Positions 7,924 to 15,433 of a stretch of DNA of 37,024 nucleotides are shown one piece after another. The stretch covers positions 1 through 37,024 of the forward strand of contig JACQWK010000131.1 in the NCBI GenBank assembly GCA_016209525.1, read 5' to 3'. The notes beneath the pieces are model-generated. The model was given only the letters and a program-made list of their open reading frames with translations. It searched no databases and had not been told where the DNA came from. Within the stretch, counting starts at the first letter, position 1, and each line of letters begins with the position of its first letter. This DNA comes from Verrucomicrobiota bacterium. GTDB lineage: Bacteria > Verrucomicrobiota > Verrucomicrobiia > Limisphaerales > SIBE01. The translations under genes and the position numbers were made by a program.

Positions 7924-8946
7924 TCACGCCACCGGACCGAAGCGTGGTCCCCATTCCTCGGCGAGCTTCCTCCCATCGGCTCGCAAGCTTTCCCTTTCCT
8001 CCGCCGACAACGGCCGGTAGGCCTTGGCCCACTCGACGTTCCGCTTGACCTCATCGGCGGTGTAAACACCGATGATCGCGCCCGCGACACCTTCGATGCT
8101 CAAGCTGTAGCGCATTGCGCGTTCGAGATACTCGGTCGGCATCTTGCTCGGCCCTGGGTTGCGGTAACCGGCGAAATTATTCCGATGACCTCCATAGACC
8201 TTCATCGCCAGGATGCCGCAATGGTGTTTGCGCGCCACCGGCAGGATTTCTTCCTCGAAACGGTAAGTGCTGTAATCCGCGAAGTTCAAAACCACCATGA
8301 GAACGTCGAACTCGCCCGTTTCGAGGAGACCGGTAAAGCGCGGCGGCCGGCTATGGCCGGTGATGCCAATGAAACGCGTCTGGCCCTTCTCTCGCATCTT
8401 GCGGACCCAATCGAGCGGACCCCCGGGGGCGAGAATCAATTCCGGAGAACTGTCGCCGACGCTGTGGATGTGCAGCAAATCCACATGGTCGGTTTTCATC
8501 AGGCGCAACGAGCGCTCGAATTGTTCCTGCATGGACTTGGCCGCGGCACGCGGATCGGAGCCGCGCGGCAGAGATTTTGTCGTGAGGAAAATTCTGTCGC
8601 GATACTGCGGCACCAATTCGCCCAGGTAACCTTCCGCGTCGTCGTAACCGCGCGCGGTATCGACGTAGTTGATGCCGGCCTCCAGCGCCGCGCGGTAAAT
8701 CGGCACGCCGACGGCCGCTCCCGGCATACTATGGCCGACCGGCGCTGTGCCCAGTCCGAGAATCGTGATTTTCTCTTTGGTCCGGCCCAGCACGCGCATG
8801 GGGATTCCTGCGGCGTTCTGGCCGGCATCGGCATTCAGCGCCGCCAAGACTGGCGGCATGGTGAGTGCGCCGGCCCCAGCGCGGGCGAGGTCGGTGACAA
8901 ATTGTCGGCGACTGACGGCAGCGGCGAGTCTTTTTGGATTGCGCAT
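7924..8946 (-). CDS. Tat-exported aldo/keto reductase
   Basis: A 340-residue aldo/keto reductase. Start ATG 8946 is chosen because the product then opens with a twin-arginine-type signal: MRNPKRLAAAVSRRQFVTDL and then a hydrophobic stretch ending in AALNADA. The catalytic tetrad of the family is visible: Asp and Tyr in NYVDTARGYDDAE, Lys in FLTTK and His in VDLLHIHS. The enzyme probably reduces carbonyls or oxidises alcohols of sugars using NADP(H). An exported form of a nicotinamide-dependent enzyme suggests tightly bound cofactor, or export of the folded holoenzyme by Tat. It is followed by a REP cluster and then the aldolase gene on the same strand about 530 bp away, so an operon is unlikely. 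Confidence 0.85.
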   Translation of the reverse strand: MRNPKRLAAAVSRRQFVTDLARAGAGALTMPPVLAALNADAGQNAAGIPMRVLGRTKEKITILGLGTAPVGHSMPGAAVGVPIYRAALEAGINYVDTARGYDDAEGYLGELVPQYRDRIFLTTKSLPRGSDPRAAAKSMQEQFERSLRLMKTDHVDLLHIHSVGDSSPELILAPGGPLDWVRKMREKGQTRFIGITGHSRPPRFTGLLETGEFDVLMVVLNFADYSTYRFEEEILPVARKHHCGILAMKVYGGHRNNFAGYRNPGPSKMPTEYLERAMRYSLSIEGVAGAIIGVYTADEVKRNVEWAKAYRPLSAEERESLRADGRKLAEEWGPRFGPVA

Positions 8947-9086
8947 CGCAGGCCTCTTAGCTTCGAACTCCAACGTTTCTCACTAATTGCGTCAGAAATA
9001 TGACGCCGGTTTTCACGCAACCGCCATTGATCTGAATCAATTTCTGCGGCTGAATCGTTTTCCTGAGGAGGCCGCGGAAATCCAGG

Positions 9087-9325
9087 CTAAACAAACAGTT
9101 CGGCAACGGTCAGACGGACACTCGGCACACTGGTGCACTCAAGCGTCTCGTCCACTCCCAAGACGGTTTTCTCCCGGTAGTTCCTGTTCCGATGGCGATG
9201 CCGCGGATGAGTTCAGTGCGGCGGCCGCGCTCGTTGAACTCTCCGAGCCGGTGGTACTCTTCGACCGAAAGTGGTGAGACACGCTTGCGAACTTCCGGTA
9301 TCTCAAGAATCGCTGACATGACCAT
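9087..9325 (-). pseudogene. Uma2-family nuclease gene with a large internal deletion
   Basis: From 9325 the frame gives VSPLSVEEYHRLGEFNERGR and then RTELIRGIAI, the standard N-terminus of Uma2/DUF820 proteins (PD-(D/E)XK nuclease fold). In another frame, ending at TAG 9087-9089, the sequence reads NYREKTVLGVDETLECTSVP and then SVRLTVAELFV, the standard Uma2 C-terminus. About 110 residues between them, including the catalytic core, are missing and the two halves are joined out of frame. Uma2 genes are abundant in Verrucomicrobia, Planctomycetes and Cyanobacteria, often near mobile DNA. Confidence 0.75.
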
Positions 9326-9463
9326 GGAAGCTTACTTCTCAGGCCGCGGCCCGTCGAGGAGGGAAATGTTGTCACCGAACCTGCTACGGCCAGATTGCTT
9401 TCTCAAGCGCGGCCATCCGTTTCCCCTGGTGGAGGCTCACTTCGCGAAACGCGGTCCGCTCTG

Positions 9464-9505
9464 TCCCTGACTTTTTGGGCCTGCCGGAGAGGCATGTCAG
9501 GGACG
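9464..9505. repeat. REP hairpin downstream of the DUF5060 hydrolase
   Basis: GTCCCTGAC (9464-9472) and GTCAGGGAC (9497-9505) form a perfect 9-bp stem, and flanking CGCGG repeats extend it. It lies 60 bp past the stop of the minus-strand gene at 9565. It could stop or protect that transcript, although no U-run follows. Confidence 0.6.
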
Positions 9506-9564
9506 CGGTGGAACGCGTCCTTACCGCGTCAGAGGCAAGTTGCGCGTCAAGGATCGGCGAATTC

Positions 9565-11811
9565 TCACGCTGCTTTGCGCGGGAAGCTTAACGGATCGAG
9601 CGTGTCCGTTCCAGCTTTGGTCTCTTCGGCATCGCTCCAGCCGTCGCCGTCGTCATCGGGGTCCGCATTGTCGCCAATCCCGTCCCCATCCGTGTCGCGC
9701 CATTCCTTAGGATCGAATGGGAACGCGTCCCAAGGAACGGCGTTCGCTCGGTCGATCCCGCCGCCGTCGAAATCGATCTCGTCGCAATCTGGAATTCCAT
9801 TTTTGTTCCTGTCATCGCCAACGCCGTCGCCATCCACGTCGGCGTCCATGTTGTCACCGATCCGATCGCCGTCTTGGTCGGACGATTCTTCCGGGTCGAG
9901 CGGGAAGGCGTCTTGGGCATCGGGCACGCCATCATTGTCGTCGTCAGGGTCCAGGTCATTGGGTTGGTTGTCCCGATCGCTGTCGGGCGGACCATCGGGA
10001 GTGATCAACAGCGCGAGGTCGATGGCGAAGGGAGGCGCGGCGAACGTTTGGCGGCCGGCGCGAGCTTCAAATCTCGCTAGAATCGCGGCGTTTTCCGGCA
10101 AGTACCAGTAGCCGGCGGCCGGTTTGGGCACATCCAACGTTACGGCCAGGTTGGTTACTGGAGCTTCATGATCAGAAAAATGGTGGACGTAAACGCCGGC
10201 TTTCGACGATGACGCCAGCGCGTAGGCCCTGACGCGGCTCGGATCGGAGACGGCTACGGGCAATATCTTCACGTCGTTGTCGAGGCTGCGGGCAAAATCC
10301 TGCATGGCGTGGACATATTGGCGCTCCTCGGGGCCAAGCCAGATATTCATGTAATGGCCGTCCTTGGCGTAGCTCGTGTTCCAGAAGATGAACGCGATTT
10401 CGTTGAATAAAGCCGTCCAATTGCGGATTCGCATGCGCACGGCCGACTCGATGTCCCAGACGCCGCCGATCCCAGGCGTCTGCAATTGTTCTTTAGTGGC
10501 ATGGTTGCCTTGTTCGCCGACGATGACGGGCTTGCCGAATTTCTTCCAAGCGGCGGCGCGCGTGGCGGTCTCTTGATCCGAACCCAGTGTGTTGCGGATG
10601 CCGGCATACCAGTGAGGCGCGTTGATCTCGATGCCCGGCAATTCCGGCCGTTCCCAACTCGTCGTGATGGGATGCTGGTACGGATCGATGGATCGCAGGT
10701 AGGGGGCCATGATTTCGTACCATTTTGCGTCGGCTTTCTGCTCGTTCAGAAATTCCCAGAAATCAACGTAAGCTCCCCAGCGATCGACGCTGTATTTGAT
10801 AAACCGCTTCACCTTGGCCATTTCCTCGGCGTTGTCGGGCCGGTCGTTGAAGACCGGTTGGTATCCGAAGAGCCCGTAGAAGACGCGCATTCCATATTTG
10901 CGCGCGTGCCGGATGAGTTCATCCGTCATGACGCCCTCTTGCACGAGGTATTGGTCCAAGTCACGGTAGAGCTCGAAGGAACAATTCTTCTGCGAGAAAC
11001 GAAACAGATTGAAGCCGGCGCGGGCATGGTTTCGAAAATAGACATCGGCGTTTTGGGGATTGTTGCCCGGCCCCGGTTTGAAAGTCGCCCCCGGTGGCGG
11101 TTCAGGCCGGCCGGTTCGATCCATCCGAAACGGCCCTTCCATGGACATGGCCGCCAACGCCGATCCAATCCCGTCGCCGTCGCCGATACATTCCTGAAGG
11201 CCGATCGGAAAATACGGAGTTCCGTCATCAAAGATCCAGCGGTACGGATTTTCCGGATTGGGGCGGACGAAGCCCGGCTTGTGCACACGGGCTCGAACGC
11301 ACTCGAACTCGCCTTGCCCTTGGGCGGTTTCTTTCTGAGCATTGGCGAAGACGTACGTATAAGTCCATCGCCCGAATTCACACGGCGCCAGGCGCGCTTT
11401 CCAGAGATCTTGTTTGTCGAACGCATACTCAAGCTGCTTGCGCGCGCCGCGGGGTGTCTGAGTGGAGCGTGCCTTGATGTTTGGACCGGTGGAGGAGCCG
11501 TAGTGAAATCCGCCGACTCGAATCTTCTTTCCGGTGGGCGAGGTGAAAGAGACGTCGATGCTGACATCGAAGAACGGGTTCGCATAGCGTTGGTCGTGGT
11601 GGAACGTGAGTTCAAACACTTCGTAGAGCGGGACGGCCCGGGCGTTCTGAGTGGCACTCAGACGCGGCGGCGGCGCCGCGCCGGCGCCAATGGCTGCGAG
11701 ATTCGAAGGCAAAGCGACACAAAACAAGGACTGAAGGAGCGCTGTCAGCCGTGTCCGCGAGGGACGATGTTTCGATTGGGTAAACACGAGTTCAAGGTAC
11801 GTTGCCATCAT
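9565..11811 (-). CDS. DUF5060 glycoside hydrolase with calcium-binding tail
   Basis: A 748-residue secreted protein. After a signal-like N-terminus (LTALLQSLFCVALPSNLAAI), residues about 55-165 form a DUF5060 beta-sandwich (YEVFELTFHHDQRYANPF...). A TIM-barrel hydrolase domain spans about 180-520, with PYFPIGLQECIG, WEFLNEQ (E357) and VIVGEQGNH (E433). These two Glu sit where clan GH-A acid/base and nucleophile residues usually do. A small C-terminal beta domain follows. Residues about 610-740 are Asp-rich thrombospondin type 3-like repeats (DPDDDNDGVPDAQDAFPLDP and similar), which bind calcium and often stiffen or anchor secreted proteins in this phylum. The likely substrate is a polysaccharide, but no specificity can be read. 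The gene stands alone. Confidence 0.8.
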   Translation of the reverse strand: MMATYLELVFTQSKHRPSRTRLTALLQSLFCVALPSNLAAIGAGAAPPPRLSATQNARAVPLYEVFELTFHHDQRYANPFFDVSIDVSFTSPTGKKIRVGGFHYGSSTGPNIKARSTQTPRGARKQLEYAFDKQDLWKARLAPCEFGRWTYTYVFANAQKETAQGQGEFECVRARVHKPGFVRPNPENPYRWIFDDGTPYFPIGLQECIGDGDGIGSALAAMSMEGPFRMDRTGRPEPPPGATFKPGPGNNPQNADVYFRNHARAGFNLFRFSQKNCSFELYRDLDQYLVQEGVMTDELIRHARKYGMRVFYGLFGYQPVFNDRPDNAEEMAKVKRFIKYSVDRWGAYVDFWEFLNEQKADAKWYEIMAPYLRSIDPYQHPITTSWERPELPGIEINAPHWYAGIRNTLGSDQETATRAAAWKKFGKPVIVGEQGNHATKEQLQTPGIGGVWDIESAVRMRIRNWTALFNEIAFIFWNTSYAKDGHYMNIWLGPEERQYVHAMQDFARSLDNDVKILPVAVSDPSRVRAYALASSSKAGVYVHHFSDHEAPVTNLAVTLDVPKPAAGYWYLPENAAILARFEARAGRQTFAAPPFAIDLALLITPDGPPDSDRDNQPNDLDPDDDNDGVPDAQDAFPLDPEESSDQDGDRIGDNMDADVDGDGVGDDRNKNGIPDCDEIDFDGGGIDRANAVPWDAFPFDPKEWRDTDGDGIGDNADPDDDGDGWSDAEETKAGTDTLDPLSFPRKAA

Positions 11812-12183
11812 GAGGATTCAACTGATACGTCAGGAGGGTGGATGCGCTTTGCCCTAAGTCAAAAGTCTCCAGACGATTGGTTTGAGAGCGTGCTTCGAAA
11901 GCACGGCAAGCATCTTGCCTGCCTCGAAGTGCGCTTCGAAATCACAGGAGCAGGTCGGCTGGAAGCCTGCCCAACTCTTGCAGGTCCTTCCATGATCCTC
12001 AAGGTGGGGTGAGACTCCTGTCGAGCCCTGACTTCTTTGGCAGCAGAGATTCCAGGGTTCGACGGGAGGCTCGCCCCACCGCGGAACATGTTCATGGCCC
12101 CAAGGCGCGCGGAGCTTGCTCGGGGGCTGCCAATGAAGCACTGCTCGCGTATCGGACGATGAGTTTCTGGGGGAACCCGAGGT
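11812..12183. other. Intergenic with REP palindrome at 12003-12080
   Basis: No gene recognised. The main structure is an inverted repeat with arms 12003-12030 and 12052-12080 (about 28 bp, few mismatches), core GGTGGGGTGAGACTCCTGTC. GCATCTTGCCTGCC and GGAAGCCTGCCC motifs near 11909-11971 belong to the family seen at 7822-7896. Confidence 0.65.
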
Positions 12184-12432
12184 TTGATCGATGGCCTTCA
12201 CAGCTTTGCGGATGCACACATTTGGCAACCAAACGGAAATCTCGCGAACCCGTTCGCCTGTGCCGATACCTATGCGCGAGTAAGCGGCGCACGCGAGGCC
12301 ATCGCCGATTTCGACCAGCGATGGCTGCCGGGCAAGCAAGAAGAGTTGCGACGTGTCGGCGAGGAGCTGGTTGCGCTTGCCAAGCAGTACCACTGCGAGG
12401 ACAGGCTGCCGGCTGAATTGCGACAGGGCTGA
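12184..12432 (+). CDS. Small hypothetical protein, phage or plasmid type
   Basis: An 82-residue frame with TTG as the only nearby start. The text looks truly coding: LANPFACADTYARVSGAREA, FDQRWLPGKQEELRRVGEEL, then VALAKQYHCEDRLPAELRQ, mostly charged helix. The upstream part may be lost, because the first 15 residues are less protein-like and a second frame opens with ATG at 12191. It is followed after one base by another small gene in the same direction, giving a run of tiny genes at 12184-12948 like those of phages or plasmids. I do not recognise the family. Confidence 0.45.
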   Translation: MIDGLHSFADAHIWQPNGNLANPFACADTYARVSGAREAIADFDQRWLPGKQEELRRVGEELVALAKQYHCEDRLPAELRQG

Positions 12433-12433
12433 T

Positions 12434-12641
12434 ATGGACTCTGAAATGCGCCAATACGCCGAGGGTCAGCTCTCGCAGCTTCGCGACATCGAGGCGTCCG
12501 CCACGAAGTTTTTTTGATGAGGGCGTCATCGGTTCGGTGACCAACGGTCACGACCCCGACAAAGTCATCGGTCTTGCTGGCCAGCTCACCGCCATTCGAG
12601 CGGCGATAGGCGAAATCGAAAGTGCGCTCAACGAACAATGA
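12434..12641 (+). pseudogene. Small hypothetical gene frameshifted at a T7 run
   Basis: From ATG 12434 the frame reads MDSEMRQYAEGQLSQLRDIE and on to ATKFF, then stops at TGA 12515-12517 just after seven T (12509-12515). With one T fewer it continues DEGVIGSVTNGHDPDKVIGL and on to ESALNEQ, ending at TGA 12639-12641, about 68 residues in all. The two halves form one sensible helical protein, so this is a homopolymer slip: a mutation, a sequencing error or, less likely, a programmed frameshift. The family is unknown. The neighbours suggest a phage or plasmid origin. Confidence 0.5.
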
Positions 12642-12684
12642 TTTCGACTTTACGCGCTGGCGTGTGCTAGCTGGCGTAATCAAG

Positions 12685-12720
12685 GGCCGCCGGGCTTTTC
12701 TGAATTTTGCTCCGGCGGCC
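12685..12720. terminator. Strong hairpin, possible terminator or attenuator
   Basis: GGCCGCCGG (12685-12693) pairs perfectly with CCGGCGGCC (12712-12720) around an 18-base loop. It lies 43 bp after the small gene at 12434 and 22 bp before ATG 12743. No proper U-run follows (only TTCCTT), so intrinsic termination is uncertain. Confidence 0.4.
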
Positions 12721-12742
12721 TTCCTTAACCGCGTAGGCTTCA

Positions 12743-12868
12743 ATGGACGAAGTGACCGAACCTGAACCCGCGAACGCAATCTTGGCTGCGAATCTCATTG
12801 TGCGTGCGAACAAGATTATCGGGGATCGGGCGAGCGACGCGATTTTAAGCGAGGAGGAGGAGGATTGA
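12743..12868 (+). CDS. 41-residue acidic hypothetical protein
   Basis: ATG 12743 to TGA 12866-12868 gives MDEVTEPEPANAILAANLIV, then RANKIIGDRASDAILSEEEED. The very acidic ends and single helix are typical of small phage or plasmid accessory proteins. Its stop overlaps a TTG at 12865 that opens the next frame, as in compact mobile-element operons. A purine-rich ribosome-binding site is not obvious. No family recognised. Confidence 0.4.
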   Translation: MDEVTEPEPANAILAANLIVRANKIIGDRASDAILSEEEED

Positions 12869-12948
12869 CGCCCGATCAGGCGGCGCTGCTGCGGGGCAGG
12901 CGATACAACCGGGCGAAGAAGGCAGCTCATGGAAGAGAAGGACGTGGA
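12865..12948 (+). pseudogene. N-terminal remnant of a phage/plasmid protein
   Basis: From TTG 12865 the frame reads TPDQAALLRGRRYNRAKKAA and then HGREGRG, after which sequence character changes. The LRGRRYNRAKKAHGG-like stretch is reminiscent of a motif in ParB-like or replication-associated proteins of phages and plasmids, recalled from general knowledge and not checked. The rest of that protein is missing, so this looks like a truncation point where the fossil element ends and the PIN toxin locus begins. Confidence 0.35.
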
Positions 12949-13097
12949 TTTGGGGTGGACAAAATGTCCGAAGCTCGACCGCCGAGCGCAGCCTGGGGTT
13001 CGGAGGGGTGGTCCTACAGCAGCGAGGAAGAGGCACGGCGAAAGTTCTCGGAGTTGTGCTCAAGACCGCGTTCCCCGATCATGGGGCGGAAGCTGGA

Positions 13098-13601
13098 TCA
13101 CCGCATGGCCCGCAGCAGGCGTCTTGGATGCACCGGACTGACCGGGAGAAGATCGGCATCATTGAAGGCGAGCCGCAAAGCCGTTTCGTCAATGTCGAGC
13201 AAATGCTTGTCCGACGTGACCAGCAGGGGGATCTCGGCCAAGGACGTTTCCGCCAGAATCAGGCCGTCATCCATCTCTTCGACGGGCAAGAGCCCGCCCC
13301 GAATCAGACGTCTGGCGAATTGCTCGGCGATACTCTGCTGGAGGGACGGCAGATCAAAGGGCTTGATTCCCCAGCCGTTCAGTTTCTTCAAAGCAGTCGA
13401 AGCCAGGCCGCGCTCTCGCGCGTTCTCCCCTTTCGCGGCAATGATCCATAACTCGTAAGCAGCCGTCGGAGGCAAATGGAAGGTGTAGCCTTTGCTTTCG
13501 AATACCTCTTTGAATTCGAAGGCCGAGTCTTTCTCGGCAGCGAGATCGAAGGGCAGATTAGCGTCCAGACCCAGCCGCTTCTTTTCTCTCGTCCCCGCCA
13601 T
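13098..13601 (-). CDS. PIN-domain toxin (VapC-like)
   Basis: A 167-residue protein with the PIN nuclease pattern: Asp in GLDANLPFDLA near residue 13, a conserved Glu in the helix AAYELWIIA, Asp in MDDGLILAETSLAEIPLLV, and a final Asp in TSDKHLLDID. These residues bind metal in PIN RNases, and VapC toxins cut tRNA or rRNA. It starts at ATG 13601, inside the upstream gene, which overlaps it by 44 bp; such overlap is usual for toxin-antitoxin pairs. It is longer than a typical VapC (about 130 residues), with an insert between the second and third acidic positions (LASTALKKLNGWGIKPFDLP). The target is unknown. Confidence 0.75.
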   Translation of the reverse strand: MAGTREKKRLGLDANLPFDLAAEKDSAFEFKEVFESKGYTFHLPPTAAYELWIIAAKGENARERGLASTALKKLNGWGIKPFDLPSLQQSIAEQFARRLIRGGLLPVEEMDDGLILAETSLAEIPLLVTSDKHLLDIDETALRLAFNDADLLPVSPVHPRRLLRAMR

Positions 13602-13758
13602 AGATCATGACCATTGCACGATTGAAGTATTCCCTTCGCTGTTCCGCGGTCAGAGAGTTGGCCATCTTGCGAGCTTTGGCCGCCAAGCGGCTCCCTTCGG
13701 TTTCCTCTGGGTAGTCCAGAGGCTTCTTCTTTTGAACGGCATGCGCTCGCTTCTTCAT
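13558..13758 (-). CDS. Putative antitoxin for the PIN toxin
   Basis: A 66-residue, Lys/Arg-rich protein (MKKRAHAVQKKKPLDYPEET then EGSRLAAKARKMANSLTAEQ) encoded immediately upstream of, and overlapping, the PIN gene. Size, charge and overlap fit an antitoxin. I do not recognise a named DNA-binding fold, so the role is inferred from position. Both genes are likely transcribed from one promoter upstream of 13758. Confidence 0.6.
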   Translation of the reverse strand: MKKRAHAVQKKKPLDYPEETEGSRLAAKARKMANSLTAEQRREYFNRAMVMIYGGDERKEAAGSGR

Positions 13759-13976
13759 CGGCTTCGACCTTGATCGTTCTTCCCGGAGCCTACGCCGCCG
13801 ACTGGGAGAGGCAAGGGGGAAAACGCTTTCTCAAACCACGTTTGCACCATGCTTCACAGCAATTCGGTATCCTTCGAGATAGCCTTCGGACGCATCCGCT
13901 TTACATACAATTCAAGAGAAATCTCGGTGTCTTTGAATGCACGTAAGCCTTGATTTTATTGGGTGAAAGTGAAGTT

Positions 13977-14068
13977 TGGCGGAGAGAGGGGGATTCGAAC
14001 CCCCGATACGGTTTTACCCGTATAACGGTTTAGCAAACCGCCGCCTTCAGCCACTCGGCCATCTCTCC
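13977..14068 (-). tRNA. tRNA-Ser (anticodon GCU)
   Basis: On the minus strand the acceptor stem GGAGAGA pairs with TCTCTCC, giving an 88-nt body (13981-14068). Discriminator G is at 13980 and an encoded CCA at 13977-13979. The anticodon loop TTGCTAA carries GCT and reads AGC/AGU codons. The long variable arm (TACGGGTAAAACCGTA) is the class II mark of tRNA-Ser, and the T arm is GGGGGTTCGAATCCCCC. Fossil mobile genes and a toxin-antitoxin pair lie beyond its 3' end, as is common where elements integrate at tRNA genes, but no duplicated 3' end was found. Confidence 0.97.
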
Positions 14069-14267
14069 TGTTCAGACGCTATAACGGAACGCCTCAGAAC
14101 TAAAGGCGTCCGTCAATGGGAATACATCTAGTCGAACTGGCCTTGGGATGCAAGAAATTGGATGGTCACCAAAGCAAATCACTCGCGCAAATCGCCCTTG
14201 CCATGATTCTGGCCTTTCCGTTGACTAGAGCCGTGAGCAGGAACGAACAATCCAATCGATTCACCGG

Positions 14268-15293
14268 ATGAAAGCGATCTTACTCGAAAAGCCCGAACAA
14301 TTTGCGATCACGGACATCAGCGAGCCCGGGCCACCCGGTCCGGGTGAAGCGCTGGTCCGCGTCCACCGAGTCGGCATCTGCGGCACCGACATCTCCGGTT
14401 ATCTGGGCAAAATGCCGTTCTACGGCTATCCACGCATTCCCGGGCACGAACTCGGCGTGGAGATTGTCAATGTCGGCGACGGAGTCACGAATGTGAAACC
14501 GGGCGACCGATGCGCCGTCGAACCCTATATCAACTGCCAGGAGTGCTCCGCCTGCCGCCGCGGTTGCAGCAACTGCTGCGAAAACCTCCAGGTCCTCGGT
14601 GTGCACACGGACGGGGGTCTCCGCCCCTTTTTCATTGTGCCGGCCCGGAAGCTTCACCGGTCTGAAAAACTCAGCATGGAACAATTGGCGCTGGTGGAGA
14701 CGCTTGGCATCGGCTGCCACGCCGTTTTCCGATGCGATCCCCAGCCCAAGGAAAATGTCCTGGTGATCGGCGCGGGACCCATCGGCTTGTCGGTCATTGA
14801 ATTTCTCAAGCTGGCCAAAGCCCGGATCGTGGTGCTCGATCTGAGTGACAAGCGGCTCGAATTCTGCAAGGAGGGCATGGGGGTTCAGCACACGATGAAG
14901 GCCGCAGGAGATGGAACGGACCTGGAGCGGTTGAAAAAGCTGACGGACAACGCGCTGCCCACCATCGTGATCGACGCCACGGGCAGCAACAAATCCATGT
15001 CGAATGCGCTGCAGTATGTCGCGCACACGGGCAAGCTCGTGTTTGTGGGCATCACCGCGGGTGAAATTGCGTTCGGCCATCCCCTCATGCATCGCCGCGA
15101 GGTGACGCTCCTTGCTTCACGAAACGCGTTGCCCAGAGACTTTGGCCGCATCATCAAACTCATCGAGGACGGCAAAATCGACACGCGCCCGTGGATCACG
15201 CACCGGACCAACTTCGATTCCCTGATTGGCGATTTCCCGTCCTACACAAAGCTTGAGACGGGCGTGATCAAGGCTGTGGTGGAAGTGAGCTGA
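14268..15293 (+). CDS. Zinc-dependent alcohol/polyol dehydrogenase (MDR family)
   Basis: A 341-residue medium-chain dehydrogenase. Catalytic-zinc ligands are in VGICGTDISG (Cys, near 39) and PGHELGVEI (His-Glu, near 64). The four structural-zinc Cys lie in CQECSACRRGCSNCCEN (near 90-107), and the nucleotide-binding loop is GAGPIGLSVIEF. An Asp at the end of the second strand (VVLDLSDKR) favours NAD over NADP. Relatives include sorbitol, threonine and galactonate/L-gulonate dehydrogenases, so a sugar or sugar-acid alcohol is the likely substrate. Start ATG 14268 gives the normal family N-terminus (MKAILLEKPEQF). It lies alone between the tRNA gene and the ParA-like gene, with a REP between it and the latter. 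Confidence 0.85.
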   Translation: MKAILLEKPEQFAITDISEPGPPGPGEALVRVHRVGICGTDISGYLGKMPFYGYPRIPGHELGVEIVNVGDGVTNVKPGDRCAVEPYINCQECSACRRGCSNCCENLQVLGVHTDGGLRPFFIVPARKLHRSEKLSMEQLALVETLGIGCHAVFRCDPQPKENVLVIGAGPIGLSVIEFLKLAKARIVVLDLSDKRLEFCKEGMGVQHTMKAAGDGTDLERLKKLTDNALPTIVIDATGSNKSMSNALQYVAHTGKLVFVGITAGEIAFGHPLMHRREVTLLASRNALPRDFGRIIKLIEDGKIDTRPWITHRTNFDSLIGDFPSYTKLETGVIKAVVEVS

Positions 15294-15335
15294 ACTCGCT
15301 CGAAATGCTATGAATGAGTTTAAATGTGAAAGGAC

Positions 15336-15433
15336 GCCCCTCACCCGGTCTTCGGCCACCCTCTCCACATCCGATGGGGAGCGGGATGGGGTGAGGGGCA
15401 CGTTTCATTCGAGTTATTTCTGAACTGTCTAAT
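15336..15433. repeat. REP with conserved right flank, copy 2, abutting the ParA gene
   Basis: Arms GCCCCTCAC (15336-15344) and GTGAGGGGC (15391-15399) enclose CCACCCTCTCC. The right flank (15403-15433) ends in CTGAACTGTCTAAT, directly touching the ATG of the ParA-like gene. It matches copy 1 at 7440-7529 with scattered differences. Confidence 0.75.

Noticed and set aside
10486..12012. 508-codon plus-strand open frame
   Set aside because: It lies wholly opposite the DUF5060 hydrolase, whose domains are clear, and its translation resembles no protein family.
12509..12517. Programmed ribosomal frameshift at the T7 run
   Set aside because: A run of T is slippery, but no stimulatory structure follows at the right distance and the neighbourhood is decayed, so mutation or sequencing error is more likely.
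14069..14125. Sigma-70 promoter for the tRNA-Ser gene
   Set aside because: A TTGACG and a TTATAG can be picked out on the minus strand, but the spacer is about 26 bp, too long for a standard promoter.
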